From Psychrobacillus faecigallinarum (GTDB lineage: Bacteria > Bacillota > Bacilli > Bacillales_A > Planococcaceae): a stretch of 64,000 nucleotides of DNA. The DNA is taken from NCBI RefSeq assembly GCF_014836595.1, contig NZ_JACSQO010000001.1, forward strand, positions 62,001 to 126,000, in the 5' to 3' direction. The position numbers were made by a program, and so were the translations under genes. Position 1 is the stretch's first letter; each line of letters opens with the position of its first letter. The notes under the pieces were generated by a model, which was not told the DNA's origin, ran no database searches, and worked only from the letters and a program-made list of their open reading frames with translations. This document shows, piece by piece, positions 52,892 to 62,087 of the stretch.

Positions 52892-53347
52892 TTATATTTT
52901 TTGACTAATAATACTCCATTTTTCTCTAGCTACCAATTCATCAAAGGTGCTAAGTATACGGTAATTTTCTTCATCCACTATTCGAAAGTGCTTGCTGAGC
53001 ACATTTTGTTGAAGACGAAAACCATTTTTCTCCTCTACATTTTTCCACCATATATAGCCGCCAAGCGTTTTATCCTTTGGTCTTATAATTACATCATGGG
53101 CAGTGAGCTCAATGACCTCCATTGGATCTCCCCCAATTTGATTTTGTAGCGTAGGACTATCACGGAACAAAGCGCATATTGCGATAGTAGTCGTCCAATT
53201 TGCAAAAGTCCTTTCCTTTTCTATCTGAACCAAAGTTTTCTTTGAGATGCCTAAGAGTTCGGCCATTTTATCTTGTGTATAGTCATTTTCTACTCTAATA
53301 AGCTTAAGACTTTGAGAAGTTATATGTATTAAGAAATCACGATCCAT
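52892..53347 (-). CDS. XRE-type helix-turn-helix regulator
   Basis: 151 aa. Residues 14-75 form the helix-turn-helix (LKLIRVENDYTQDKMAELLG, ISKKTLVQIEKERTFANWTT). The C-terminal half is a beta-rich domain with IWWKNVEEKNGFRLQQNVLS. A GTGTAA-N2-TTACAC site overlaps its promoter, and the same site is at the centre of the palindrome before the membrane gene, so it probably represses itself and its neighbour. Confidence 0.85.
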   Translation of the reverse strand: MDRDFLIHITSQSLKLIRVENDYTQDKMAELLGISKKTLVQIEKERTFANWTTTIAICALFRDSPTLQNQIGGDPMEVIELTAHDVIIRPKDKTLGGYIWWKNVEEKNGFRLQQNVLSKHFRIVDEENYRILSTFDELVAREKWSIISQKI

Positions 53348-53358
53348 GGGCTCACCTC

Positions 53359-53372
53359 GTGTAATTTTACAC
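53359..53372. promoter_or_regulatory. Operator GTGTAATTTTACAC at the XRE promoter
   Basis: A 14-bp perfect palindrome directly downstream of a TATAAT box (minus strand, 53375-53380). The same half-sites recur at 52856-52869. Confidence 0.72.
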
Positions 53373-53407
53373 TAATTATAACTGAAATATACTAAATAAA
53401 ATACCAA

Positions 53408-53431
53408 AAGCTCAGTCGGATAACTGAGCTT
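53408..53431 (-). terminator. Terminator of the MFS gene
   Basis: AAGCTCAGT pairs with ACTGAGCTT, followed by TTTGGTATTTTATTT on the minus strand. Confidence 0.82.
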
Positions 53432-53466
53432 CTTAAACGAAAAATTAATGCTCTTTTTACTCGTTC

Positions 53467-54660
53467 TTAAATAAACAATCGTTTGTGCCGCAAAACTATT
53501 AAGCTTACTAGTAGTAATAGTGCACCTGAAATAATAAACACGACTCTTACACCGACCAAATCAACAGCAACACCTACTGCTAAGGAAGATATACCAAACA
53601 ATCCAGTACCCACCGTCCCAAGAGATGTATAAACAGTTACTAATTTTTCTAAGGGCACACTTCTTTGAATAACAGTTTGCTGTGGTATGTTTTTTAATTG
53701 ACCAAACAGACCGATTCCTATTGATAGGACAAGAGCAAGTAAAGGATAGCTTATAGAGCCGAATAAAATAGTAAGCACACCGCTCAACAGAGCACCAAAA
53801 CCGATAAAATAGTGCTTATAGGTATCTGCTAAGTGAGAATATTTAATACAAATAATGCTACCTAAAAGTAATCCTACAAAAAACGCTCCATTGATAAACC
53901 CCCACCAATGCTCTCCTTCTTTCAGTGCCTGCTCCACATATATATAGAGAATAGCTGCTATCCACACAGTCCCAGCGATTGTCTCCAAAATATCAATTAG
54001 TATAATTTTTCTAAGAACTGGTGTATCCATTATACTTATCCAGCCTACTGATAGCTGGGTGAAAAGAGACTCTTCCTTTTTTTCTACGTGATTCACATGG
54101 TCTAAAAGGTAAGTCAAAATACTTGAAACTAAAAACAAGCCACTTACTATTATGATCAACCAAAAAGGATTAAATAAAAGAAGTAACAATCCTCCAAACA
54201 ACCAAGCACCAATTTGTATTATCTGGTTAACCGTTTCCACAGTGCTATTAGCTTTTACAAGCTTATCATCTGCAACATAATGAGGTAGAAAAGCCCGCAT
54301 TATAGGATTAGCACATCCATCAAGAAGTGCTATTCCTGCGATGAGCACAAAAATAATCCAATAATTGGTTGATTGCATAAACATAAACAGAAAAATCCCT
54401 AGTATTATTAATAGTACAGTTTTTCCCATTTGTGACCAAACGAGCAATGTCTTCAATTTGTATTTCCCAAGAAATAAAGGTGTAAATAAACTCGATACAA
54501 ACATTGCTGAAGTAATAGTAAAAGGCACAATTGATGAGATTGTTGCAGAGCCAGTTAAACTATATAAGACACTAATTACACTAACTATATAAAATACGTC
54601 CCCTAGATTCGCGAACGATTGACCAGTCAGTAACAATAGAAAATTTTTATTTTTTTTCAT
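53467..54660 (-). CDS. MFS transporter
   Basis: 397 aa with twelve membrane segments. LTGQSFANLGDVFYIVSVIS at the start and DGCANPIMRAFLPHYVADDK in the middle fit the drug-efflux branch (MFS_3, macrolide-type exporters). The substrate is unknown. It is transcribed toward the XRE gene but has its own terminator. Confidence 0.85.
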   Translation of the reverse strand: MKKNKNFLLLLTGQSFANLGDVFYIVSVISVLYSLTGSATISSIVPFTITSAMFVSSLFTPLFLGKYKLKTLLVWSQMGKTVLLIILGIFLFMFMQSTNYWIIFVLIAGIALLDGCANPIMRAFLPHYVADDKLVKANSTVETVNQIIQIGAWLFGGLLLLLFNPFWLIIIVSGLFLVSSILTYLLDHVNHVEKKEESLFTQLSVGWISIMDTPVLRKIILIDILETIAGTVWIAAILYIYVEQALKEGEHWWGFINGAFFVGLLLGSIICIKYSHLADTYKHYFIGFGALLSGVLTILFGSISYPLLALVLSIGIGLFGQLKNIPQQTVIQRSVPLEKLVTVYTSLGTVGTGLFGISSLAVGVAVDLVGVRVVFIISGALLLLVSLIVLRHKRLFI

Positions 54661-54910
54661 TTCAATCCCCCATATTAAATTTCGTTCTATTTAATAAGGT
54701 TATGGATTAAATTGGACAAGACATAAATTGTAGCCTCCTTTTGATGTGCTGATCGGAGAAGTTCTGGGGGATTACAAACTTTTCCTTTCATTGAGCACTA
54801 TTTTAAATTGATTGAGTTAATTTCATATTAACACTTTACCTTTAAAATAAAAACATCAATTATTCTGTAAATTTAAGCAGGACGCGTAAAAGCTAGATTG
54901 AAGTTAGATA

Positions 54911-54946
54911 AGCCATCACAATCGGATGAATTCGACTGTGATGGCT
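54911..54946 (-). terminator. Terminator of the ABC-2 operon
   Basis: AGCCATCACA pairs with TGTGATGGCT. On the minus strand it lies about 50 bases after the permease gene. The rest of 54661-54997 shows nothing recognisable. Confidence 0.75.
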
Positions 54947-54997
54947 TTATCGATCATAGGCTATAAAGCAACCGAGTAGAGCGAAAATGAATCATCG

Positions 54998-55705
54998 TCA
55001 ATCTACCATTTGTTTTTTATAAACGACAGCTGTAATAATATAGATTACTACTGACCATAAAGCGATTATACCTAAATGACTCCATATTTCTCCAAATCCA
55101 GCTCCAGCATCTACTTTCGTTGCCATTTCAAGCAGCTGAAGGTTTGGTATATATTCGATTACACTAAAAATCGGATACTTTTCGCTAAAGCTAAGGATTC
55201 CTGATCCCGTGGAGAACAAAAAGATAACTGGTAATACAATTACTGATGATTCCATTACGGATTTAGCTATTAGCCCTAATAACGTTCCTAAGCCTATAAA
55301 GAATATTGCACATAGGGCTAATCCTAATCCCAAAACGGGTATGTTGGCTGGAGTATACCCAGCAAGCATAACACTAGCCACAGCTACAACCATTGTTAAA
55401 ACGAATGATAATGCACTTTTTCCACCAAGAATTTCATAGGTATTTGCAGGAGATAGCATTAATCCACGCAGTGTATTTTTTTCTTTTTCTTCTGCGATTA
55501 AACAACATTGAACGTACGAGCCTACCATAGTAAAAGCAAAGCCTATTGTGAAATTACTATTGACTATTGGATCCATTCCCATTCTGCTAAAAATAGCGGC
55601 CATTAAAACAGGTAAGTATATAACCATTGAGACTGCTATGTTTCTAGTAAATTCTTTAAAATCCTTTTGAAAGATTGCGTTTACGCGTTTCCATGAAAAT
55701 GTCAT
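54998..55705 (-). CDS. ABC-2 type permease
   Basis: 235 aa with six membrane segments. CLIAEEKEKNTLRGLMLSPA is the signature loop of ABC-2 permeases. Its start overlaps the stop of the ATPase gene (ATGA-type, 4 bases). An exporter of an unknown compound, probably controlled by the LytTR fusion protein upstream. Confidence 0.85.
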   Translation of the reverse strand: MTFSWKRVNAIFQKDFKEFTRNIAVSMVIYLPVLMAAIFSRMGMDPIVNSNFTIGFAFTMVGSYVQCCLIAEEKEKNTLRGLMLSPANTYEILGGKSALSFVLTMVVAVASVMLAGYTPANIPVLGLGLALCAIFFIGLGTLLGLIAKSVMESSVIVLPVIFLFSTGSGILSFSEKYPIFSVIEYIPNLQLLEMATKVDAGAGFGEIWSHLGIIALWSVVIYIITAVVYKKQMVD

Positions 55706-56550
55706 ATTAATTCTCCTCCAGTCACTTTAACAAAAATATCACCTAATGATGGTTCATTGGAATGTACAGTTGAAATACGATTCTCCTTCATCAATTGGAA
55801 CATCTTATCTGCTCCAGCTTCATCTCTTTTGAGTATTACCGTTTCATTATTAGTTAGCTCTATTGTCATCGTTCCATCCGAAAACTGTTTCTTCAGCTCA
55901 CTAGGTTTATCCAGTAATTGAATTTTCCCTTCATTTAAAAAAGCAACTCGGTCACAAAGCGTATCTGCTTCTTGCATATCATGGGTTGTTAAGAAGATGG
56001 TTGTTCCTTTTTCATTCAAAGCACGTAATCCGTTATAAATATGCAATGTGTTTACTGGGTCTAGAGCAGAGGTTGGTTCATCTAAGAACAATAGCTCCGG
56101 TTCATGAAGAATGGCTCTCGCAAGTACTACTCGCTGAATCATCCCTTTAGATAGTTCAGATATTTTTTTCTTGCGTGCCTCCGTTAGGTTTACAAAATTT
56201 AGTGCCTCATCTACCTTGGAAATTGGCAAATCATATAGCTCGCAATATAGCTTTAAATTTTCGAAAATAGACAATCTACTATATAGTCCACTATTATCAG
56301 TAAGGACACCGAACCGCTTTCTTTCATTAGGGTTCTTGAAGTTGGATACTTTTTCACCAAAAACAAGCGCTTCCCCCTCTGTTGGGTCTAACTGACCCGT
56401 TAGTATTTTAATAGTAGTTGTTTTCCCTGAACCACTTGGGCCAAGAAATCCAAAAATCTCACCTTTTCTTACTTGAAAGTTAACATCCTCTACTGCCTTA
56501 AAATTTGAAAAATATTTGGCTAGACCTTTTACTTCAATTACATTTTCCAT
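55702..56550 (-). CDS. ABC transporter ATP-binding protein (282 aa)
   Basis: Walker A GPSGSGKTTTIKIL, signature LSKGMIQRVVLARAIL, Walker B LLFLDEPTSALDP and switch LTTHDMQEADTLCDRV are intact. The C-terminal 70 residues form the regulatory extension of the bacitracin/Nat-type exporters. It starts after AGGAGG and pairs with the overlapping permease. Confidence 0.92.
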   Translation of the reverse strand: MENVIEVKGLAKYFSNFKAVEDVNFQVRKGEIFGFLGPSGSGKTTTIKILTGQLDPTEGEALVFGEKVSNFKNPNERKRFGVLTDNSGLYSRLSIFENLKLYCELYDLPISKVDEALNFVNLTEARKKKISELSKGMIQRVVLARAILHEPELLFLDEPTSALDPVNTLHIYNGLRALNEKGTTIFLTTHDMQEADTLCDRVAFLNEGKIQLLDKPSELKKQFSDGTMTIELTNNETVILKRDEAGADKMFQLMKENRISTVHSNEPSLGDIFVKVTGGELI

Positions 56551-56636
56551 TTGAAAACCTCCTAATTGTTTGGTTGAACATTTCGTATCTACAACCTAAG
56601 ATTATGAGATATTTAAATGGAAAACATTATATTTCC

Positions 56637-56690
56637 GGTGAAAGGAGTCAAATTTAGGGTGAGTGGACTCTTATTTTAGTTGAATGGAGC
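56637..56690. repeat. 21-bp phased intergenic repeat, GGTGAAAGGAGTC family
   Basis: GGTGAAAGGAGTC (56637), GGTGAGTGGACTC (56658) and GTTGAATGGAGCT (56679) are spaced exactly 21 bp, between the LytTR fusion gene and the ABC operon. They could also be a regulator-binding array for the LytTR protein. Confidence 0.65.
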
Positions 56691-57728
56691 TTATTTAAGT
56701 CCTAACATTCCCTTTAAATCCGCCATTTTAGTCTTAGAAAGTGGAACAGATGATTTTTCTGTATCATCTAGTACCAAGCTGTAGCTATTTCGTGTCCACG
56801 TAATAACTTCCCTCACTTTTTGTAAATTCACGATATATGAACGATGGCATCGGAAGAAACCAAAGGCTAATAATCTTTCTTCTAGATCATTTAATGTAAA
56901 GGAACAAGCAAAGCTTTCTCCTTTTATATGTAAATAAGTTTGTCCTTCTGTGCTTTCAATGTAATCTATCTCTGGAGGATCAAACAATACAATTTTTTCA
57001 TTTACTTTAGTTGGTATTTTTTCAAAACGAATAGGCTGAATTAATTTCTCTTCCACTGATTCATCGGTTGTTGTAATCTTAGCGGTAGGTGACTCTATTT
57101 CTTTCACTTCCTCACTTTCTTCTTCCTTTGTGTGAATTGGATGAAGTCCTTTTTCATTTAATCGGTAAACGTTATCCGAGCAAGCAACCCCACTCTCCAC
57201 TTGACCTGTTAATACTAATATAATTTTTTGCGCTAGACGAAGCTCTCTTAAAATGGATAAAAGAATACGTTTCGATTCAATATCTAAATTTTGATCAGGC
57301 TCTTCCATTATGTAAATGTCTGGACTGTGAATAAGTAACCATGCTAGCTGAACGCGTTTTCTTTCAGAATACGTTAAATTCAATATTTTTTTATTTTTTT
57401 GGGCACCAAGTTGTACGGAGTGCATGATTTTGTCTATTTGTTCAGGAGAGTTATATAGTTTTTTATAAAATTTTAAGTTTTCCAAGACCGTCAGTCGTTC
57501 ATATCCTCCCTCATGCAAAAAGAAAAACCCAATTTTGTTTTCAGGAATATAATCAATTTTTCCATTAGATAATCTTGTTTTTCCTAACAAAGTATTTAAC
57601 AGCTGCTCCTTCACATTAACAGTAGAAACAATGGCGGTAACCTCTCCTTGTATTATGTCTAAATTGAATTCAGGAAAGAGCACCATATCATTTGTATGTT
57701 TTTCTGCTTGTATAAATTTCAAAGTCAT
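56691..57728 (-). CDS. Degenerate ABC ATPase fused to a LytTR DNA-binding domain
   Basis: 345 aa. Residues 1-200 have the ABC fold: LTYSERKRVQLAWLLI is a worn signature and PDIYIMEEPDQNLDIESKRI keeps Walker B, but the Walker A site (IVSTVNVKEQLLNTLL) has no GKS/T, so ATP binding is doubtful. A Glu/Thr-rich linker leads to a C-terminal LytTR domain (YIESTEGQTYLHIKGE, FFRCHRSYIVNLQKV, PLSKTKMADLKGML). It probably senses the state of the neighbouring ABC exporter and controls it. Confidence 0.85.
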   Translation of the reverse strand: MTLKFIQAEKHTNDMVLFPEFNLDIIQGEVTAIVSTVNVKEQLLNTLLGKTRLSNGKIDYIPENKIGFFFLHEGGYERLTVLENLKFYKKLYNSPEQIDKIMHSVQLGAQKNKKILNLTYSERKRVQLAWLLIHSPDIYIMEEPDQNLDIESKRILLSILRELRLAQKIILVLTGQVESGVACSDNVYRLNEKGLHPIHTKEEESEEVKEIESPTAKITTTDESVEEKLIQPIRFEKIPTKVNEKIVLFDPPEIDYIESTEGQTYLHIKGESFACSFTLNDLEERLLAFGFFRCHRSYIVNLQKVREVITWTRNSYSLVLDDTEKSSVPLSKTKMADLKGMLGLK

Positions 57729-57802
57729 TAATAAATCCTCTATTCTATGTATTCTAATAACTATATTATACCAATATATTCATGTTTTTCTATATACAAA
57801 CA

Positions 57803-57834
57803 AAAACCATGAGCCGTTTTAGGCCCATGGTTTT
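57803..57834 (-). terminator. Terminator of the TRAP operon
   Basis: AAAACCATGGGCC and GGCTCATGGTTTT (minus-strand reading) pair with one wobble, followed by TTTGTTTG. Confidence 0.85.
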
Positions 57835-57836
57835 CC

Positions 57837-59861
57837 TTATAGTGTAACTACCTTTTTATTGTCTTTTTCTCGTGTAGCAAGTTGAATTGCTAACAGAATA
57901 CCGAATAAAGCTAAGCCAGCCATATCTGAATAGCCTTCTGGGTAAATAAGCAATAGTCCTGCGAGAATTGCAAACAACCTTTCAACAGGATTCACTTTAC
58001 GGTACCAATAACCAATCATACCAGCACTAATCGCTAGCATTCCAATGATGGCAGTAAAGGTCACCCATAACACTTGCCATAATGTTGTATCTATCATCAA
58101 CAGGGTTGGCGAGAATACAATCATATATGGAATGATAAATGCGGCAATTGCCAGCTTGGAGGATTGAATCCCCGTTTTAATTGGGTCACCACCCGATATT
58201 CCTGATGCAGCAAAGGCGGCTAAGGCAACCGGCGGTGTTATATCTGCGACTATCCCAAAATAAAATACGAAGAAATGTGCAGATAGTAAAACAACAATCG
58301 GAATTGCATTTTGCGCTGTATCTGGTGCTAGTAACGCAATGATTGCAGGCGCTGCAATAGTCGATGTGATAACATAGTTGGCAGTTGTTGGAGCTCCCAT
58401 CCCTAGAATCAGGGAGGCAATCATTACAAAGAATAATGTAAGAATAATACTACCACCTGCAAGTTTAACAAGACTAGTTGCCAGACTTAGACCAAGACCT
58501 GTCTTTACAACAACTCCTACAATAATACCTGCACAAGCCGTAGCCGCAACTACACTAAGTGCTGTACGAGCTCCATCCACTAATGCATCCATTATTTCTT
58601 TAGGACCAAGGCGCGTGTCCTTATTAATCCAGCCGACTACGATACATGCCAGAATACCATATAATGCTGAATGAATTACTGGAACTCCAACCATCATTAA
58701 AATTATGATTAAGAAAATAGGCAAGATTAAATAAATTTTCTTAAAAATCTCTTTACGATCCGGCATCTGTTCATCTGTCAACCCGCGCAAACCTAAACGC
58801 TTTGCTTCAAAGTGAGTCATAATCCAAATCCCGGTAAAGTATAGAAGTGCTGGTATAGCTGCTGCTTTGGCAATATCCCAGTATGTCACTCCACGTCCGA
58901 TGAATTCAACCATCAAGAAAGCAGCAGCCCCCATGATTGGTGGCATTAATTGTCCACCAGTTGAAGAGGAGGCCTCAACTGCTCCAGCAAATTCTTTCTT
59001 GTATCCTAGAGATTTCATCATCGGAATCGTATACGCCCCTGATGTAACTACGTTTGCAACGGAGCTTCCTGAAATAGTCCCTTGTAGTGCAGATGAGAAA
59101 ATCGCTACTTTTGCTGGACCACCAATGAGTTTTCCGGCTACTGCAACTGACAGATCATTAAAATATTGTCCAACCCCAGTTTTAACTAAAAAGGCTCCAA
59201 ATAACAGGAACGCAAAAATATAAGTAGAGGAAACCGCTAAAGGTGTTCCTAAAATACCATCTGTAGAGAAAAACATTAAATTAACGATATTATCCAAACT
59301 TTGACCTCGATGAGCCATAAAGGCTGGGAAGTACTCCCCCAGATATGCATAAAGTAAAAATAATGCTGCTATAATAGTTATTGGTAAACCTACTGCTCGA
59401 CGTGCAGCCTCTAAAACTAATATTATAGCAATTAAACCTACTATAAAATCTAACGTACCCAAACTTCCTAGGCTTTGGACAAGTCTTTCATAGTTTATAA
59501 CCCAATAGCTCCCAACAAAAATCGCTCCCGCCCCTAATATGAAGTCATAAAAGGGAATTTTCGTTTTAGATAGTTTCTTTCGTGCAGGAAATAAAAGAAA
59601 TACAAATAATAAACCAAATCCTAAATGGACAGTACGCTGAATTTGTGCAGGAAATTGCCCAAATATAGCAGTGTAAAGCTGAAATAATGAAAATGCCAAC
59701 AAGCCTATATAAATAAGGTATTTCAAGTTGCCACCTATACTACGCGTATTGGATTCTGGATCATATTTTTCTAAAAGAGCTTGTTGCTCCTCTATTGATA
59801 GCTCCTGAAAATTACTGGACTCAGTGTTTTGCTTCGTTTTGTCATCATGGTTTTCTTTCAT
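57837..59861 (-). CDS. TRAP transporter fused permease (TAXI type)
   Basis: 674 aa with about eighteen membrane segments. The small and large TRAP permease subunits are fused, as is usual in TAXI systems. VEASSSTGGQLMPPIMGAAA and MGAPTTANYVITSTIAAPAI are DctM-type signatures, and the N-terminal 55 residues are soluble. It moves substrates with sodium together with the binding protein at 60433. It overlaps the DUF1850 gene by 17 bases. Confidence 0.93.
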   Translation of the reverse strand: MKENHDDKTKQNTESSNFQELSIEEQQALLEKYDPESNTRSIGGNLKYLIYIGLLAFSLFQLYTAIFGQFPAQIQRTVHLGFGLLFVFLLFPARKKLSKTKIPFYDFILGAGAIFVGSYWVINYERLVQSLGSLGTLDFIVGLIAIILVLEAARRAVGLPITIIAALFLLYAYLGEYFPAFMAHRGQSLDNIVNLMFFSTDGILGTPLAVSSTYIFAFLLFGAFLVKTGVGQYFNDLSVAVAGKLIGGPAKVAIFSSALQGTISGSSVANVVTSGAYTIPMMKSLGYKKEFAGAVEASSSTGGQLMPPIMGAAAFLMVEFIGRGVTYWDIAKAAAIPALLYFTGIWIMTHFEAKRLGLRGLTDEQMPDRKEIFKKIYLILPIFLIIILMMVGVPVIHSALYGILACIVVGWINKDTRLGPKEIMDALVDGARTALSVVAATACAGIIVGVVVKTGLGLSLATSLVKLAGGSIILTLFFVMIASLILGMGAPTTANYVITSTIAAPAIIALLAPDTAQNAIPIVVLLSAHFFVFYFGIVADITPPVALAAFAASGISGGDPIKTGIQSSKLAIAAFIIPYMIVFSPTLLMIDTTLWQVLWVTFTAIIGMLAISAGMIGYWYRKVNPVERLFAILAGLLLIYPEGYSDMAGLALFGILLAIQLATREKDNKKVVTL

Positions 59862-60360
59862 TCAGGTTAACTCCTTTCATTACTTCTACTAAGGATAGCT
59901 TTTTCACTTCGACTTTATAAGATTTCCCTTTTTCTAATTTTTCTTTTAAATCATATTTTTTTAATCCATATTTAAAATACAATTTATCCTTCACATCTCC
60001 GATAAACAAAGTAAAATGAGGCAAAACAACTGGTTCATCATTTGACAAAGTATATGTACCTTCTTTATAAATCAGAGTTTGCCCTTTTTCTGCATAACTT
60101 GGCATCCCAATTGCTACATCACTATACTCCATTGACTGTAATAGAATCTCACTGTCCATTATTTGATAGTTTTCAATCACATCTGTTTTATGTATAGTGT
60201 GAGTAAATACAATCTGAAAGTTGTTTTCTTCGTTTATCAAGAGATAATATGAAACTGGCGAATCTGTACGAGTTTCTGTAAATGAAAATGCAGGTATGAA
60301 CGGTATAAAAATAAATATGACCGCTATCAGTATAAAGACAAATATTACTTTATTTTTCAC
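59845..60360 (-). CDS. DUF1850 domain protein of the TAXI-TRAP operon
   Basis: 171 aa: one N-terminal membrane anchor (VFILIAVIFIFIPFIPAFSF), then an exported beta-rich DUF1850 domain (NFQIVFTHTIHKTDVIENYQ, EILLQSMEYSDVAIGMPSY). DUF1850 genes regularly sit between the TAXI binding protein and the fused permease, exactly as here. Function not established. Confidence 0.86.
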   Translation of the reverse strand: MKNKVIFVFILIAVIFIFIPFIPAFSFTETRTDSPVSYYLLINEENNFQIVFTHTIHKTDVIENYQIMDSEILLQSMEYSDVAIGMPSYAEKGQTLIYKEGTYTLSNDEPVVLPHFTLFIGDVKDKLYFKYGLKKYDLKEKLEKGKSYKVEVKKLSLVEVMKGVNLNERKP

Positions 60361-60384
60361 AAAGTTTGAAACCTCACTTAACTA

Positions 60385-60424
60385 GAAAAGAGACTCGAAG
60401 CTGTACGCATCAGAGCCTCTTTTC
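60385..60424 (-). terminator. Hairpin between the TAXI binding protein and DUF1850 genes
   Basis: GAAAAGAG-CTC pairs with GAG-CTCTTTTC, with a mismatch. It may attenuate the operon so that the binding protein is made in excess of the permease. Confidence 0.7.
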
Positions 60425-60432
60425 ACTAAACG

Positions 60433-61422
60433 TTACTTGTTTACTTCATCAAAGTATTTTTGTGCACCTGGATGAACATCTATACCAATACCATCTAATG
60501 CAGTTTCCGCTTTGATAAACTCACCTTTTGCATGACTTATTTTATCTGTATTTCCATAAATGCCTTTTGTAATTTTGTATACTAAATCTTCCGAAAGATC
60601 TTTTTTAACTGCTAGCATCGCTAATACGGATACTGCTGGCACCTCATCTGCAAGACCATAAGTTCCTTTAGGCACTGCATCTACTGCATAATATGGATAT
60701 TTTTCGATAAGTTCTTTTGCTTTGTCTTCACTTACTGGGATAATGTTAACTTTGTTTGTAGCATTTAAAGCCTCAACTGCTGATGTTGGATAACCAGCTG
60801 TAATAAAGGCTGCTTGAATTTGACCAGTCGATAAACCATCGGTAGATTCTCCAAAGTCCAAGTTTTGAGCTTGAATGTCATCTTCTATTGATAGACCATG
60901 AATTTCTAAAAGCTGCTCAGCGTTTGCGTAAGTCCCTGAACCAGGAGCCCCTACAGAAACCTTCTTACCTTTTAAATCCTCAAAAGAATTAATGCCTGAG
61001 TCTGCTAAGGTAACTAATTGTACAGTTTCTGGGTAAAGAGCGCCAAGAGCCACTACTGTATCTAACTTGTTTCCTTCGAACATTTCTGTGCCTTCAGTTC
61101 CATAATAAGCTATGTCAGTTTGTACGAAGGCAATATCTCCTTCTTCTTCCTGTAAAGCTGTCATATTCGCAGCAGATGCCTGAGATACTTCTGCAGTAGT
61201 TTTTATACCTGTCTCTTCAGAAACTAATTCAGCAAAAGTACCACCAAGTGGATAATACGTTCCTTGGGTCCCTCCAGTTAGAATACTTAAAAATTTTGGG
61301 TCTTTTGATTTTCCTGAGTCGTCACCTGAACCACTACCTGATTCATCTGTTCCGCATGCTGCTAAAAAAAGTATTAGAAAAATACTTAAGACAGCTAACC
61401 ATTTCATTTGTCTCTTTTTCAT
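60433..61422 (-). CDS. TAXI family TRAP transporter solute-binding lipoprotein
   Basis: 329 aa. The lipoprotein signal ends FLAACGTDES, so it is tethered outside the membrane. The TAXI signature is clear: LSILTGGTQGTYYPLGGTFA, then ALYPETVQLVTLADSGINSF and KGKKVSVGAPGSGTYANAEQ. The family binds carboxylates such as glutamate or C4 acids; the ligand here is unknown. It heads the three-gene TRAP operon. Confidence 0.93.
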   Translation of the reverse strand: MKKRQMKWLAVLSIFLILFLAACGTDESGSGSGDDSGKSKDPKFLSILTGGTQGTYYPLGGTFAELVSEETGIKTTAEVSQASAANMTALQEEEGDIAFVQTDIAYYGTEGTEMFEGNKLDTVVALGALYPETVQLVTLADSGINSFEDLKGKKVSVGAPGSGTYANAEQLLEIHGLSIEDDIQAQNLDFGESTDGLSTGQIQAAFITAGYPTSAVEALNATNKVNIIPVSEDKAKELIEKYPYYAVDAVPKGTYGLADEVPAVSVLAMLAVKKDLSEDLVYKITKGIYGNTDKISHAKGEFIKAETALDGIGIDVHPGAQKYFDEVNK

Positions 61423-61604
61423 ATTTTACAATTCCTCCCTTTTTATATAAAAATACCCCAATGTTCTCTATAATTCTATCACAATTTCTCATCACTTTGT
61501 CAATCAATTGCATAAATTCCGTCAATTCAACATAAGATAATACGAAATAACCTTAACGTAAGCTAAATTTTTCTCATATGATTGTAAAATGATACCAAAC
61601 AAAA

Positions 61605-61639
61605 AACATACATTGTATCTTGTCGATACAATGTATGTT
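61605..61639 (-). terminator. Terminator of the miaB-ricA operon
   Basis: AACATACATTGTATC pairs perfectly with GATACAATGTATGTT just after ricA, and a T-run (TTTTTTGTTTGG) follows on the minus strand. Confidence 0.9.
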
Positions 61640-61652
61640 TTGTCGTTAATAA

Positions 61653-62087
61653 TTATGAACAGCTATCGTAAGTAGTATTTTTTACTTTAGAGCCAGTTTC
61701 ACCTCTAAGTAAATCTCCTTCGGTCGACTCAATAATTTGGTTAGTAACATTGTTAGAAATTGAATTAGCAACTAACTGTAACAAACTATTCACATCGCCT
61801 TGGGATTGCTTAAACTCTTGTACAATCGGAATATTGTCGATTTCTTCTTCTATTGCAGCAATCTTACCTTCAATCATCTTTAGTGCTTTTTCTTTACCAA
61901 GATGCTGGAAGTTAACTGCTTGTTTTTGTAGGCTCTTTAAGCTAGCAATTTTTTCACGAACGGATTGATTTTCATTAATTTGTGCTTCTGCACGTTTAAA
62001 GAAGTCAACCTCTTCCGTGTTTGCAATCATTGTAGCAATTTCTCTAGCCTTTTCAATAATATCGTCTCTAGTGTATTTAGTAGCCAT
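61653..62087 (-). CDS. ricA: RicA family regulator of RNA maturation (YmcA)
   Basis: 144 aa, mostly helical (YTRDDIIEKAREIATMIANT, INENQSVREKIASLKSLQKQ), with a C-terminal cysteine pair CS-type end (DSCS) as in RicA, which helps hold iron-sulfur clusters in the RicAFT complex. The complex steers RNase Y processing and affects biofilm, competence and sporulation in Bacillus. Its ATG overlaps the miaB stop (TAATG). Confidence 0.93.
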   Translation of the reverse strand: MATKYTRDDIIEKAREIATMIANTEEVDFFKRAEAQINENQSVREKIASLKSLQKQAVNFQHLGKEKALKMIEGKIAAIEEEIDNIPIVQEFKQSQGDVNSLLQLVANSISNNVTNQIIESTEGDLLRGETGSKVKNTTYDSCS

